Shown: in pieces, positions 39,210-47,949 of the stretch
Layout: every line of letters begins with the position of its first letter
How positions within the stretch are numbered: the stretch's first letter is position 1
From: Psychrobacillus faecigallinarum
GTDB lineage: Bacteria > Bacillota > Bacilli > Bacillales_A > Planococcaceae
Assembly: GCF_014836595.1 (NCBI RefSeq)
Contig: NZ_JACSQO010000004.1
Coordinates: 124,001-188,000 of the forward strand
Direction: 5' to 3'
Length of the DNA stretch: 64,000 nucleotides
Notes under the pieces: model-generated
What the model was told of the DNA's origin: nothing
The model's database searches: none
Seen by the model: only the letters and a program-made list of their open reading frames with translations
Translations under genes and position numbers: made by a program

Positions 39210-39734
39210 TTAGTTATCGTAATCCTCCAGCAAACAAATTTCGATGAATTCAAAAAAGCTATTTGCATCAAGGGATCTATCCTCCCAATCGTGCCAGTAG
39301 TATAAAACCTGACCGATTGTTCCAGCTTCAGTTGGATCCATGTCCATGCAAAGATAGTCACCAGCACCATTGTCGGCAATTGGAATCCACTTAGAATTCC
39401 ATATAAATGGCTTTATTTCTTTTTCATTTTCTGGCTGCATATCATCGGGATCATATTCTTCCTGCAAAAACGACCAATCCTTTATAATTTTGTGGATGGG
39501 AGAAAGAACCAAATTTCTTACAAATGGATTCACACCAGGCTCCCAAACTTGTCCGTTATACACTCTGTAAAAATTCTGTACTTCTTCTGGTAGCTTAACT
39601 TCCAGCTTTTGTTGGAGTAAATCCAATTCTTTGTCAGTGACGCCAGGTTGAAGGTTTAATGACTCTTTAAACCCTTCCTCAAATTTTTCACCTCTTGCGA
39701 TTATCTGATTCCATAGGTTTGCAGCATTGTTCAT
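39210..39734 (-). CDS. SMI1/KNR4 (SUKH-1) family protein
   Basis: A 174-residue SUKH-fold protein. The diagnostic features are the helix-strand start (GVTDKELDLLQQKLEVKLPEEVQNFYRVYNG) quoted in part as LPEEVQNFYRVYNGQ, WIPIADNGAGDYLCMDMDP, and the C-terminal SFFEFIEICLLED. SUKH proteins are often immunity partners of polymorphic toxins, but no toxin gene is adjacent, so it may be an orphan immunity or regulatory protein. Confidence 0.82.
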   Translation of the reverse strand: MNNAANLWNQIIARGEKFEEGFKESLNLQPGVTDKELDLLQQKLEVKLPEEVQNFYRVYNGQVWEPGVNPFVRNLVLSPIHKIIKDWSFLQEEYDPDDMQPENEKEIKPFIWNSKWIPIADNGAGDYLCMDMDPTEAGTIGQVLYYWHDWEDRSLDANSFFEFIEICLLEDYDN

Positions 39735-39939
39735 TCTGTTCTACCTCTCTCCTTCGTAAATCCATACATAAATATTTTACATAGTACTAGCAACAAAAAA
39801 CAGATATAAAATCTAGATCTTTATTTCATAGGCTAAATTAATGAGAAAGCAAACGATACCAATCATTTGACCAATTGTACTTAAAAGGCTTGCATATACT
39901 ATTTAGAGGGTTTAATCAATTGTTATTGGAATGATTTAA

Positions 39940-40449
39940 ATGTGGAATGTATCACAAATAAGCTCTTGGATTATTGCAGTAGGTACAGTTATATCTGCAA
40001 TAGGTAGTACTCCTTCACAAGTATTATCAAACGCAATGTTAAGAGACCTGAACATCATAGGGGATGCTCTACAAGCAGTTGGGAGTGGTATAATCCCCAC
40101 GGATGCGGATTATCTGGATAAAGTAGGAAGTCAACTAGGGGCCATAGGTAATCTCATTACGCTCGAGTCATTTTTTATCGAGGATCAAAATACGAGTTCC
40201 CTCATAAGTGCACAGGGTGATTTTGTTCAAGCGCTAGGTGGAGTTCTCACGATAGATTATTCTGGAAATCAGTCGATAGAAGACGCACTAAACAATATTG
40301 GAAATGTACTCCAAGTGATTGGAACTATTTATCAAGCATTATCAATTAAATATCCTTCAAATAGTCAAAAAGCGCAAGAAATGAATACAGTCGGTAGTTG
40401 GATACAAGCCGTTGGAGCAGTTCTTTCAGCCCTAACGGTTGATGAATGA
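39940..40449 (+). CDS. Repetitive glycine/alanine-rich helical protein
   Basis: A 169-residue protein built of about six imperfect repeats of the type 'xxIGxxLQAVGxxI' (WIIAVGTVISAIG, LNIIGDALQAVG, VGSQLGAIGNLI, AQGDFVQALGGVL, IGNVLQVIGTIYQAL, TVGSWIQAVGAVLSAL). It resembles the repetitive proteins gathered as DUF6944 in Bacillales, as far as I recall. There is no signal peptide; the helices are amphipathic with small residues, suggesting tight packing or membrane-surface assembly. Function unknown. The ribosome site is weak (GGAATGATTTAA), so the start is uncertain. Confidence 0.6.
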   Translation: MWNVSQISSWIIAVGTVISAIGSTPSQVLSNAMLRDLNIIGDALQAVGSGIIPTDADYLDKVGSQLGAIGNLITLESFFIEDQNTSSLISAQGDFVQALGGVLTIDYSGNQSIEDALNNIGNVLQVIGTIYQALSIKYPSNSQKAQEMNTVGSWIQAVGAVLSALTVDE

Positions 40450-40503
40450 GTTGAATGATTTCTCCAGGCAATACAAGTCAATCTTCTCATGTGAATGAAA
40501 TGT

Positions 40504-40546
40504 AAAATAAAGACAGTGGATTATCGTATTCCTCTGTCTTTATTTT
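40504..40546. terminator. Bidirectional terminator
   Basis: A perfect 13-bp stem (40504-40516 with 40534-40546) flanked by A- and T-rich arms. It serves the repetitive-protein gene and the convergent DinB gene. Confidence 0.85.
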
Positions 40547-40616
40547 AGGTATAGCATCCTTATTGAAGAAGCTGTTAGTTCTATAACTATTAAATATCTT
40601 ACTTAAATTTTATACT

Positions 40617-41087
40617 CTATTTCCAGCTCTTTTGTAGCTTCCTAATATAAACAATTTGACCGATGTGATATGCATTATGTGTGGTGACATTCCCTACTAC
40701 TTGCCACCAATTGGCATTCGAGTATTCTTGAACACTTTTTTCTAGTTGTTCTTCTGTTAATATCATTTGCCAATGTAAAAGAACTTCTATAAGTTGTTTC
40801 TTTAGTTCATCGAATGTTTTATTTTTTGAGATGGTAAACGTACTGTCATTACTTCCAACTGCTGGAACTGCATTAACACTAGATTCCTTATACCTTATTT
40901 GCCAGGTTTTATTCCAATAAAGCAAATGCTGTACAATTTCTGCAATACTATTATTTTCTTTACTCGCCTTCCAAAAAGCTTGTTCCTCTGTCAAACCATT
41001 TACAGATTCTGAAAATGGTACGTACCAACTGGGATCGTTTGCATTGGCTAACAGTTGGTCAGACAAAACATCTTTTGCATGAAACAT
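40617..41087 (-). CDS. DinB-fold protein
   Basis: A 156-residue DinB/YfiT-superfamily protein. The metal ligands are H54 (IVQHLLYW), H137 and H141 (THNAYHIGQI). The C-terminal IGQIVYIRKLQ is typical. The substrate is unknown; relatives include thiol-S-transferases. It differs strongly from the first DinB protein at 424. Confidence 0.8.
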   Translation of the reverse strand: MFHAKDVLSDQLLANANDPSWYVPFSESVNGLTEEQAFWKASKENNSIAEIVQHLLYWNKTWQIRYKESSVNAVPAVGSNDSTFTISKNKTFDELKKQLIEVLLHWQMILTEEQLEKSVQEYSNANWWQVVGNVTTHNAYHIGQIVYIRKLQKSWK

Positions 41088-41459
41088 ACCTGCTATACTC
41101 CCCCTTAATGTTTATCATCATTTAAATGCCTCTATCTATTGTTAATTATTCTAGTTGATAAGATTATTCTCCTCTTTTTCAATTACTTGCTGCATTAGTA
41201 ACAAACCTGTTATTTAGCTGTTAAATGAATAGTTGTTTAAAGTTAAAAATTAATCCTTGTAAGAAATGCGAAATAATATGCAAATGGTTTCATTAAAAAA
41301 GAAACGTTTATGGTTGAAACCATTAAACATTTCTTTTTAAGAACAAAAATATTTGTCTAGTTTTGTGAAACTTAGCTTTTCGAGGTTAGCTGTATAAAAA
41401 TACGGTTGATTGATAGCTAACCCTCCGTTTCTTTATTTGCTTGTTTTTAAAATGTATAT
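41088..41459. other. Intergenic region with overlapping hairpins
   Basis: Three inverted repeats lie here. AATGGTTTCA (41283) pairs with TGAAACCATT (41315), and AAAGAAACGTTTA (41298) can pair with TAAACATTTCTTT (41324), so the two stems interleave. GAGGTTAGCT (41382) pairs with AGCTAACCCTC (41415). None has an ideal T-run, and no gene is supported. Confidence 0.45.
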
Positions 41460-42152
41460 TTAACTCTGTCTCTGAAAATATACTTCTTCATAGGGCTGTA
41501 CAATGACAAAGCCATCTCCTTCGAACTTCATTTGTATTGATTCTCCACTTCCTCTACCAACAAAGGTTTTAAAGGAGATATCTGTTTGGAAATCAGGCTG
41601 TAGATTACCGGACCAAGCCACTGTAGCATTTGGGTCTGTGAAAATGGGCTTTCCTGGTGTCACACGCAGTGTGAGAGGCTCGTAATGAGAAGTTATAGCA
41701 ACTAAACCAGTTCCTTCACATCTCACATTAAACAACCCGCCAGACATCATTCCTGCCACTTTTTTCATGATTTTGATATTGTGATTAATGGACGGCTCGA
41801 AAGCAAGCAAATCGTTCCCATTTACATAAATCGCTTCATTTTGAAGATGAAGAATAATGATTTTCTTTCCACTGTCAGCTAGATATAATTTACCGTGGCC
41901 ATTTGCCTTCATTAGTGAGGCACCTTCACCAGTCAAAGCCTTTTTAAACATTGCGCCCACACCATGCTCTAAAACGCCCTCACGCTCAAATTTAATTTTT
42001 CCGTGATAAGCGACCATGGCACCTGCTTTAGCCCAAACAAGCCCCTCCAGGTTAACCTCCAATAAGCGCTCTGTTTCTAGTTCGAAAAAGCCTTCTCCTT
42101 TATCCTCCTGCTCCGTTTTGCGTATAAATTCAGCTACTGAGTATCGATTCAT
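41460..42152 (-). CDS. AIM24-family protein
   Basis: A roughly 230-residue protein of the AIM24/TIGR00266 family, an all-beta domain rich in short glycine-turn strands ([37 protein letters not shown]). Bacterial members have no firm function. The start at 42152 (MNRYSVAEF) follows GAGGAAGGGG; a longer frame to 42212 has no ribosome site. Confidence 0.78.
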   Translation of the reverse strand: MNRYSVAEFIRKTEQEDKGEGFFELETERLLEVNLEGLVWAKAGAMVAYHGKIKFEREGVLEHGVGAMFKKALTGEGASLMKANGHGKLYLADSGKKIIILHLQNEAIYVNGNDLLAFEPSINHNIKIMKKVAGMMSGGLFNVRCEGTGLVAITSHYEPLTLRVTPGKPIFTDPNATVAWSGNLQPDFQTDISFKTFVGRGSGESIQMKFEGDGFVIVQPYEEVYFQRQS

Positions 42153-42232
42153 CAACAAACACCCCTTCCTCTTATCATATACGATGATGAATAGAACTAT
42201 GTTTAAAATCATCCTTAAATTGGTTTTCTTAT

Positions 42233-43363
42233 CTATAAATCTAGCAAAATATCTATGATTTTACTGCTAATATAACGATGGACGGTGCTATCAAAATTCA
42301 ATAGAACAGCTACCCCAATGTTTTCCTCTGGAATTAATGAGATTAATGCCCTTACAGCCATCTGTCCCCCGCCGTGCTCGATGATGGTTTTTCCCTTATA
42401 GTCCTCGATAAACCAGCCTAATCCATAAAAACATGTATTAGTTTCATTATCCCACTCTTCTGACACTCGACATACAGGATTTTGCATTTGCTTTTTGAGA
42501 GTATTTTCAAGCTGTTCACTTGAACTGTAGTTCAAATGAAAGGACATATACTTGGCCAAATCTGTTGCTGTAGAGTAAAGAAAGCCTATTGGAGCAGCCA
42601 AAGAATTCGTTGGATAAGGGGTTTCAACCTTGTCGGTACCTAAATAATATTTTGCGTAATTATTGTCAGTCAGAATGATATTTGTATCTGTAGTAGTTCG
42701 CGTCATTTGTAGTGGTGTTAAGAACTGATTTTGAAGGAAAGTCTCCCAGCTTTCTCCGGTAACCTTCTCGATTAAATCTCCCAAAATAACATATGCATCT
42801 GTACAATAGTTCCAATCATGTCCAGGGGGTGATTCTAGCTTAACTTTTCGAAACCACCTAGTGATATCCTCTCTAGTATGGATACTAGTTAATTCATCTT
42901 CTACTAACCTATAATAGGCTAAAGCCTCATCCCATTCAGTAGGTGTGTCTGAATAGATTTCTTTAACATTTGGAGCAACTAAATTGGGCTATACCTAAAT
43001 CAGCTGGAAAGCCTGTTGTATGGCTTAAAACATGTTTTACAGTTATTTGATCGCTTAAGTATTTACTTTTGTTCTGAAATAAGGCAAATACTTAATGATT
43101 GGTGTATCGAGTTGGATGCTGCCCTTTTCAACAAGCTTCGTAATGCAGACTGCTACAAAGTTTTTTGTTACACTTTGAATACTCATGATTGTATTTTCAT
43201 CAATTAGGCTCGTAGTAGGCTCCAACTGAGCGTAACCGTATCCTTTTGCAAAAATTAGTTCATCTTTTTTAACTATAGAGACAGTAATCCCGACTCCTTG
43301 TTCTTCTATGACTCCATTTATTAAACTGTTTATTTCTTCTATCTTTTTATCAATTGTTTTCAT
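42233..43363 (-). pseudogene. Broken serine hydrolase (beta-lactamase class C family)
   Basis: Three reading frames together encode one PBP-like hydrolase. The N-terminal part (43363-43055) holds SVTK as the SxxK motif. A middle part runs in a second frame with VKHVLSHTTGFPADLG. A third frame from about 42985 carries WNYCTDAYVILGDLIEKVTG and continues to 42233 with IEHGGGQ as the third motif. Two frameshifts (near 43060 and 42980) break it. An intact relative is at 3881-4930. Confidence 0.8.
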
Positions 43364-43449
43364 TATTTGCTCCCTACATATTGCTAAATTTTCTAATTAA
43401 AGTGCTCCTTTTTGGTTAATGCCACACCCTATGCTGCATTTTTATATAG

Positions 43450-43629
43450 TTAGAACAATTGGTTGTTGTAACGATCTACCTCTCTGTCTGAGTTGACTTG
43501 AGCGGCTACTTGATTCATTGTCTTCTTATGCGTTAAGTTATAATTCCTACTACTTAACCGATCTACGAGATAGGCACCTATTATGATAGCAGCAAAGAAA
43601 CCCCAAAAAATCCACATAATCCAATGCAT
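43450..43629 (-). CDS. Small single-pass membrane protein
   Basis: A 59-codon frame read directly from the sequence: N-terminal membrane helix MHWIMWIFWGFFAAIIIGAY followed by a hydrophilic basic tail (VDRLSSRNYNL... to NNQLF). The ATG has a very good GAAGGAGAGG eight bases upstream, which supports real translation. Not recognised. Confidence 0.55.
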   Translation of the reverse strand: MHWIMWIFWGFFAAIIIGAYLVDRLSSRNYNLTHKKTMNQVAAQVNSDREVDRYNNQLF

Positions 43630-43765
43630 AACATCCTCTCCTTCATCAGATATAGTATGTTCACTTAATACACATACGGAAAAATATTGAGAAAGTTTCG
43701 AATTTTAAGGTTAATGAAAATGACATCAGTAAAATGTGGATTTACTTTAAGTTAATATCAAGTAT

Positions 43766-43811
43766 AAAAGCCTTTTTCTCTATAAAATAGAAGGAAATCA
43801 GGCTTTTTAGT
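43766..43811 (-). terminator. Terminator of the phosphotransferase gene
   Basis: AAAAGCCT (43766) pairs with AGGCTTTT (43800), with additional pairing inside (CTTCTATTTTATAG type). It lies just past the 3' end of the gene ending at 43890. Confidence 0.6.
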
Positions 43812-43889
43812 CAAATATAACTTGTTGATTTATTAGTCCGTCCCTCGTTTAGAGGATGTTACGATGGTCGGTCTATAAAAAGGCTAATA

Positions 43890-44873
43890 TTATATTTCCA
43901 TTCCAAAACACAATGATTTATTCTTCATAGCTTCTGTTAATTTCTTTCTTAAACCTGCTAACCATTCCGGTTCCTGGTCCCACTTTTCTTCCGCAGATCG
44001 TAGAATGCGCACATAACTATACAAATTTGCAAATCGTCTACAAGCTGGCATTATTGACATCATATCTTCTGATATCTCAAATTCAGTACGATATCCGTCC
44101 AAAAAGCTTTCTTTTTTCTGCTGAAAAATATCAGGCAGAATACAATCCTGTAAACTATCAAGTGATTGCTCGATATCCATTACATACCAGTGATACATGG
44201 CATCGTCAAAATCAATAACGTTACAAGAGTTATACTCTTCATCATAGAATACATTATCAAATTCAAAATCATAATGAATCAGTCCAAAATTGTTGTTTGT
44301 CTTAGGAATTGAGTCAAAATAATCTTGTAATAACAGGGTTTCCTTCAATGCAGATTTTTCGAGAGGAAAATCAACTAGAATATTGTGAATCCAATTTAAT
44401 ACGTCGCTATATGACCATCGTTTGTATTGTGAAGTTTTATACTCACTGGATAACTGATGGAGCTTTCCTAAAGCTTTTCCATAATTGAAAATAACTGTGT
44501 CACTTAAATCGGTCTTGATGATTTGCACACCTACAACACGTTTAAATACAGAGGCAAAGTATACGCCCCATGGAGTTTGTAATTTGACGAGCTCCTTCCC
44601 ATTCTTTGATACAGCAGTTTCTACTGCTCCATACTTTTTGGATCGAAGGTATGAAATAAAGTCCAATTCTGCTAAAATATTTTCTTCGAATTTCTCCGTT
44701 TTTGGAGAAAATCTTAAAAATTGAGTTTTGCCTTTGGCTTGAAATGGATAAATAGCATTTGAAGATATTCTGTAGTACTTGAACATTTCAAGAGAGCGTT
44801 CATCAAATTCCCAATTTCTCAACAACATTTCTGCTAAATCCTCATTTTTAAAAAGATATTTCAATTTCAACAT
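43890..44873 (-). CDS. Aminoglycoside phosphotransferase/kinase-fold protein
   Basis: A 327-residue APH/choline-kinase-fold protein. The catalytic loop is LIHYDFEFDNVF (HxDxxxxN type) and the metal-binding motif IDFDDA. The N-lobe lysine region is less clear. Related Bacillus proteins are mostly of unknown substrate and are annotated as phosphotransferase enzyme family. It lies 37 bases downstream of rsgA and could be cotranscribed. The Shine-Dalgarno is AAAGGGAG. Confidence 0.8.
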   Translation of the reverse strand: MLKLKYLFKNEDLAEMLLRNWEFDERSLEMFKYYRISSNAIYPFQAKGKTQFLRFSPKTEKFEENILAELDFISYLRSKKYGAVETAVSKNGKELVKLQTPWGVYFASVFKRVVGVQIIKTDLSDTVIFNYGKALGKLHQLSSEYKTSQYKRWSYSDVLNWIHNILVDFPLEKSALKETLLLQDYFDSIPKTNNNFGLIHYDFEFDNVFYDEEYNSCNVIDFDDAMYHWYVMDIEQSLDSLQDCILPDIFQQKKESFLDGYRTEFEISEDMMSIMPACRRFANLYSYVRILRSAEEKWDQEPEWLAGLRKKLTEAMKNKSLCFGMEI

Positions 44874-44909
44874 AAACTGACAACTCCCTTTACTTAAAGT
44901 TATATTGCA

Positions 44910-45965
44910 TCATTTTTTGTTTAATTTTTTCTTGAAATCTCTTCTCCTTGTATCTAATCTTTGTAATTCAGCTAACTGTTTTTTATAACTATTAACTCTG
45001 CTTTGACTTAGACGTTTATCATTTATGGCTTTTTGAATGGCACAGCCCTGTTCTTTTCGATGTTGACAATTCTTAAATTTACAATAGTAACTCAGTTGTT
45101 TGATTTCCTCAAAACTTTGCTCAAGTATCTCTACATCTCCCCATAGCTGCAATTCTCTTATACCAGGGGTATCTATGATTATGCCACCAGTTTGAAGGGA
45201 AATAAGTTCACAATTTGTAGTTGTATGCTTTCCTTTGCCCGTTAATTTACTAATAGACTGTATTTTTTGTATTTCATTACCCACCAAGAAATTAGTTATT
45301 GTTGATTTTCCTACTCCAGATGATCCAAGAAATATAACTGTCTTTCCACACATTAAATATTTAAAGAAAACGTCCATATTTACATTTTTTTCTGCACTGA
45401 CAGAATGAACAGTTACTTTATTTGCTATTTCTTTCACTTGATTTATATATTCGGCAATATTAATACATAAGTCTACTTTGTTTAAAATAACTACTGGTTC
45501 AATTCCACTGTTATAAATCAAAGTTAAAAATCTTTCTATACGTCGAATTTCAAAATTATTATCTAAGCCAACTACGATAAATGCTGTATTAATGTTTGAA
45601 GCTATTACTTGTTCTTCTGTTTTTCCTCCTCCAATAACACCATTATTTAATTTTCTCCCACCAGAGATAGGAAGCTTCCTTACATAAGCGTTTTCTCTCG
45701 GTAAAATAGCGTGAATGAAAGCATGAGGATTACTATTTTTAATTTCGTACACTACCCAATCTCCAACTGCCGGAAAATCTTTATTTAATTGAGCATTATG
45801 TCTAAACCTTCCTGTTATTCTAGCTGTAATTGATTTCTCTTCAAATGTTACAAGATAATTATCTTTTATTTTGCATGTCACTCTACCAGCTCTTAGACCT
45901 TTTATTTTATAAGGTCTAAAATATTCATCAAAATTTGCATTCCAACCTAGTAAATGTGGTTCCAT
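44910..45965 (-). CDS. rsgA: Ribosome small-subunit-dependent GTPase A (RsgA-type)
   Basis: A 351-residue circularly permuted GTPase. An OB-fold domain (~25-100) precedes motifs in the order G4 (LNKVDL), G5 (VSAEKN), G1 (GSSGVGKST), G2 region (GKGKHTTT) and G3 (DTPGIREL). A C-terminal zinc site (CKFKNCQHRKEQGC) follows. It acts in late 30S assembly. At 351 residues it is longer than the housekeeping B. subtilis YloQ (about 298), and it is not in the stp-prkC-rpe neighbourhood, so it may be an extra copy. Confidence 0.85.
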   Translation of the reverse strand: MEPHLLGWNANFDEYFRPYKIKGLRAGRVTCKIKDNYLVTFEEKSITARITGRFRHNAQLNKDFPAVGDWVVYEIKNSNPHAFIHAILPRENAYVRKLPISGGRKLNNGVIGGGKTEEQVIASNINTAFIVVGLDNNFEIRRIERFLTLIYNSGIEPVVILNKVDLCINIAEYINQVKEIANKVTVHSVSAEKNVNMDVFFKYLMCGKTVIFLGSSGVGKSTITNFLVGNEIQKIQSISKLTGKGKHTTTNCELISLQTGGIIIDTPGIRELQLWGDVEILEQSFEEIKQLSYYCKFKNCQHRKEQGCAIQKAINDKRLSQSRVNSYKKQLAELQRLDTRRRDFKKKLNKK

Positions 45966-46049
45966 TAATTTTGCCCCCAGTTAGTTATAAATTTGGAGAA
46001 GAACAACTGGAATTATATTTATTTAATATATTTTGTACTCACACGAAAA

Positions 46050-46083
46050 AAGCCACAGGATATATAAAATAACCCTGTGACTA
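46050..46083 (-). terminator. Possible reverse-strand terminator
   Basis: On the reverse strand GTCACAGG and CCTGTGGC pair (with minor mismatch) and are followed by TTTTTT. It lies downstream of the DUF2812 gene and upstream of rsgA. The rest of 45966-46328 has one GAGTGAGAT/ATCTCACTC inverted repeat and no gene. Confidence 0.6.
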
Positions 46084-46330
46084 GACATTCCGTTCTTCTT
46101 TACAAAAAGTCAATTTTCTCTCTTGACATGTCCTATATTAATAAGTTCAAAAGCCTAATAACTTAGTCCGCATGAGTGAGATGCAATAAATATAATTCCA
46201 AGGTTATCTTCATTAAATTAGTCATTGCTTAATCTCACTCCCTTCAGTAATTGTAAGAAAATTATACCATTTCAATTATTGATAAATCAATAACTTATCT
46301 TGTCCAATGGCAAAATTCCTTGGAAGAAAA

Positions 46331-46360
46331 AAAAAAGAATCCTATTTCTAGGATTCTTTT
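46331..46360 (-). terminator. Terminator overlapping the DUF2812 gene stop
   Basis: A perfect 12-bp stem (46333-46344 with 46349-46360) with a four-base loop contains the TAG stop codon of the gene. A long T-run follows on the reverse strand. Confidence 0.88.
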
Positions 46361-47436
46361 AGTAAATTTTTTTCTTTCCTATATCCAGTGATGATTTTGA
46401 CAGATAATAATATCCAAAAAATAGTCATACATGTTAAAAGGTACTTTAAAACAGTATTAATTGTAGAAGAATCTGTGTCAAGAACCCATTGCATATACAT
46501 GGACTGTGCTAATACAAACAACAAGAATATAGCGATTGTCATATTCATCCTAAAGGCTTTTTTTATTTGGAGTCGCTTTTCTGATACGTCATAGGAGAAT
46601 GCTGGTTTATTATTAGCCTCGTCATAAGGCATCGCCCAAATAGAGTAATTTAATAGAGACATATTAGATGTATATTTTAGTTTCCATCCTATTTCTTTAT
46701 GAATTATATAATAATCAGATTTAAGTTTTGGTTCAAATGTAACCTCATATGCAATCTTTTCGTGCCTAGAGGGAACAAAAGAAAAGATTGTAGCAAATAC
46801 ACTTTCAAGCTCGTAGCCCTTATGATGCATCTCATCCAACCATATTTTAGTCTGGAGTGGCTGATACATCCATGCTAATCGAATTTTCCTTATTTTTTTT
46901 CTATCGTATTTTATTTCGTCCTTAAGATTAAAAGTTTTTTTCTCAAAAGTTCTATAGGAAATGAAAACAAAAGTCGATAGTCCTGCTAAAGCCAAGAATA
47001 CTAGTACGGGAATAATAAGTGCTGCATAATTAGGGTCATTAGTATTTATGGTTTCAAAAATTAACAAGTTAATAGGGCCAGTTGATAAATAAAATATGGA
47101 CAGCATAAGAAATAAATACGCATGCAAACGAATCCTTTTGAACAAGCTTTCACGGGAGGGATAAAAAGAAACAATTATATCTTCATTTTTTAAAATACCC
47201 CATTTACCGGTAGTTGAATGCTCCTGCCAGCCATCGCTTTTTAAGCTTTCTGATAACGCTCCGGAATTATATTGTATTGAAAAGGTAACCTTGTTAGGAG
47301 GCACAGTTTTATCAAACGTAAATATCCGTGTGAATCTGTTAATGTCTTTGAGTATATAGCCTTTATAAGCCATCCTTTCTAGCCAACGTTCAGTGTATGA
47401 TATACGATAGCTCCAAAATAATTTGAACTGTTTCAA
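46348..47436 (-). CDS. DUF2812-domain membrane protein
   Basis: A 362-residue protein with two copies of a DUF2812-like domain (KLFWSYRISYTERWLERMAYKGY; IRLAWMYQPLQTKIWLDEMHHKGY, quoted in shortened form), each starting with an aromatic-rich helix. There are membrane segments at ~100-120, ~135-155 and two near the C-terminus. Genes of this family are nearly always paired with a PadR regulator, as here: it overlaps the upstream padR gene by ATGA. The function is unknown; an envelope or drug-stress role is guessed for relatives. Confidence 0.82.
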   Translation of the reverse strand: MKQFKLFWSYRISYTERWLERMAYKGYILKDINRFTRIFTFDKTVPPNKVTFSIQYNSGALSESLKSDGWQEHSTTGKWGILKNEDIIVSFYPSRESLFKRIRLHAYLFLMLSIFYLSTGPINLLIFETINTNDPNYAALIIPVLVFLALAGLSTFVFISYRTFEKKTFNLKDEIKYDRKKIRKIRLAWMYQPLQTKIWLDEMHHKGYELESVFATIFSFVPSRHEKIAYEVTFEPKLKSDYYIIHKEIGWKLKYTSNMSLLNYSIWAMPYDEANNKPAFSYDVSEKRLQIKKAFRMNMTIAIFLLFVLAQSMYMQWVLDTDSSTINTVLKYLLTCMTIFWILLSVKIITGYRKEKNLLKES

Positions 47437-47756
47437 TCGAACTCCCCCTCATAAAGCAAAATATTGCTATGTACTTCTTTTAAACGCTCCATTTCCTTCC
47501 GAATGATAACCTTGCCAAGCTCGGTAATTTCATAAATTGTTTTTCTCTTTTCGTCCGAGAATACAGTAATCATTTCATCGTTCTGCATTTTAGTGAGCGT
47601 TCCATAAATAGTGCCAGATCCTAAATGTAGTCTGCCGTTAGTCAGTTCTTCTACTCTTTTGATAATTCCATAACCATGCCGTGGCTCAGTCAATGAAAAA
47701 AGTATATAGAAAGCTGTTTCCGTCATTGGTATGTATTTCTTGATTAATTTATCCAA
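47433..47756 (-). CDS. PadR-family transcriptional regulator
   Basis: A 107-residue winged-helix regulator. It shows the PadR pattern: EPRHGYGIIKRVEELTNGRL, GTIYGTLTKMQNDEMI, and KRKTIYEITELGKVIIRKE. The start is TTG at 47756 with GGGTGGAG upstream. It is cotranscribed with the DUF2812 gene and probably represses its own operon through the palindrome at 47777-47811. Confidence 0.88.
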   Translation of the reverse strand: MDKLIKKYIPMTETAFYILFSLTEPRHGYGIIKRVEELTNGRLHLGSGTIYGTLTKMQNDEMITVFSDEKRKTIYEITELGKVIIRKEMERLKEVHSNILLYEGEFD

Positions 47757-47776
47757 GCTGCTCCACCCTCTTGTAC

Positions 47777-47819
47777 TATGTCACAACACGACTATATCAC
47801 GACGTGACATATTTGCCAA
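47777..47819 (-). promoter_or_regulatory. PadR promoter with embedded operator
   Basis: On the reverse strand TTGGCA (-35, 47814-47819) and TATAGT (-10, 47791-47796) have an ideal 17-base spacer. A perfect inverted repeat TATGTCAC...GTGACATA (47777-47784 and 47804-47811, 19 bases apart) straddles the -10. ATGT/ACAT half-sites are typical of PadR operators. Confidence 0.75.
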
Positions 47820-47885
47820 GCAAAACATGTAAAATTTAACCTAATATTTACTAGTTAAGCAATATAAAAATTTCTTTCATGATTT

Positions 47886-47949
47886 TCCCTCATAAATAAG
47901 CTTTTAAAGTTCATACTTTAAATAGTTTATTTATGAGGGAGGTATTTTT
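47886..47949 (+). promoter_or_regulatory. Leader hairpin covering the RNase J ribosome site
   Basis: A perfect 14-bp stem (47886-47899 with 47927-47940) encloses a second perfect 8-bp stem (47903-47910 with 47915-47922). The right arm ends in GAGGGA, which is the 5' half of the Shine-Dalgarno GAGGGAGG used by the TTG start at 47950. A T-run lies between the stem and the start. It could work as a translational switch, an attenuator, or an RNase site for autoregulation. Confidence 0.7.

Noticed and set aside
39210..40449. SUKH gene and repetitive-protein gene as a toxin-immunity pair
   Set aside because: They are divergent with a 205-base gap, and the repetitive protein has no toxin domain or secretion signal.
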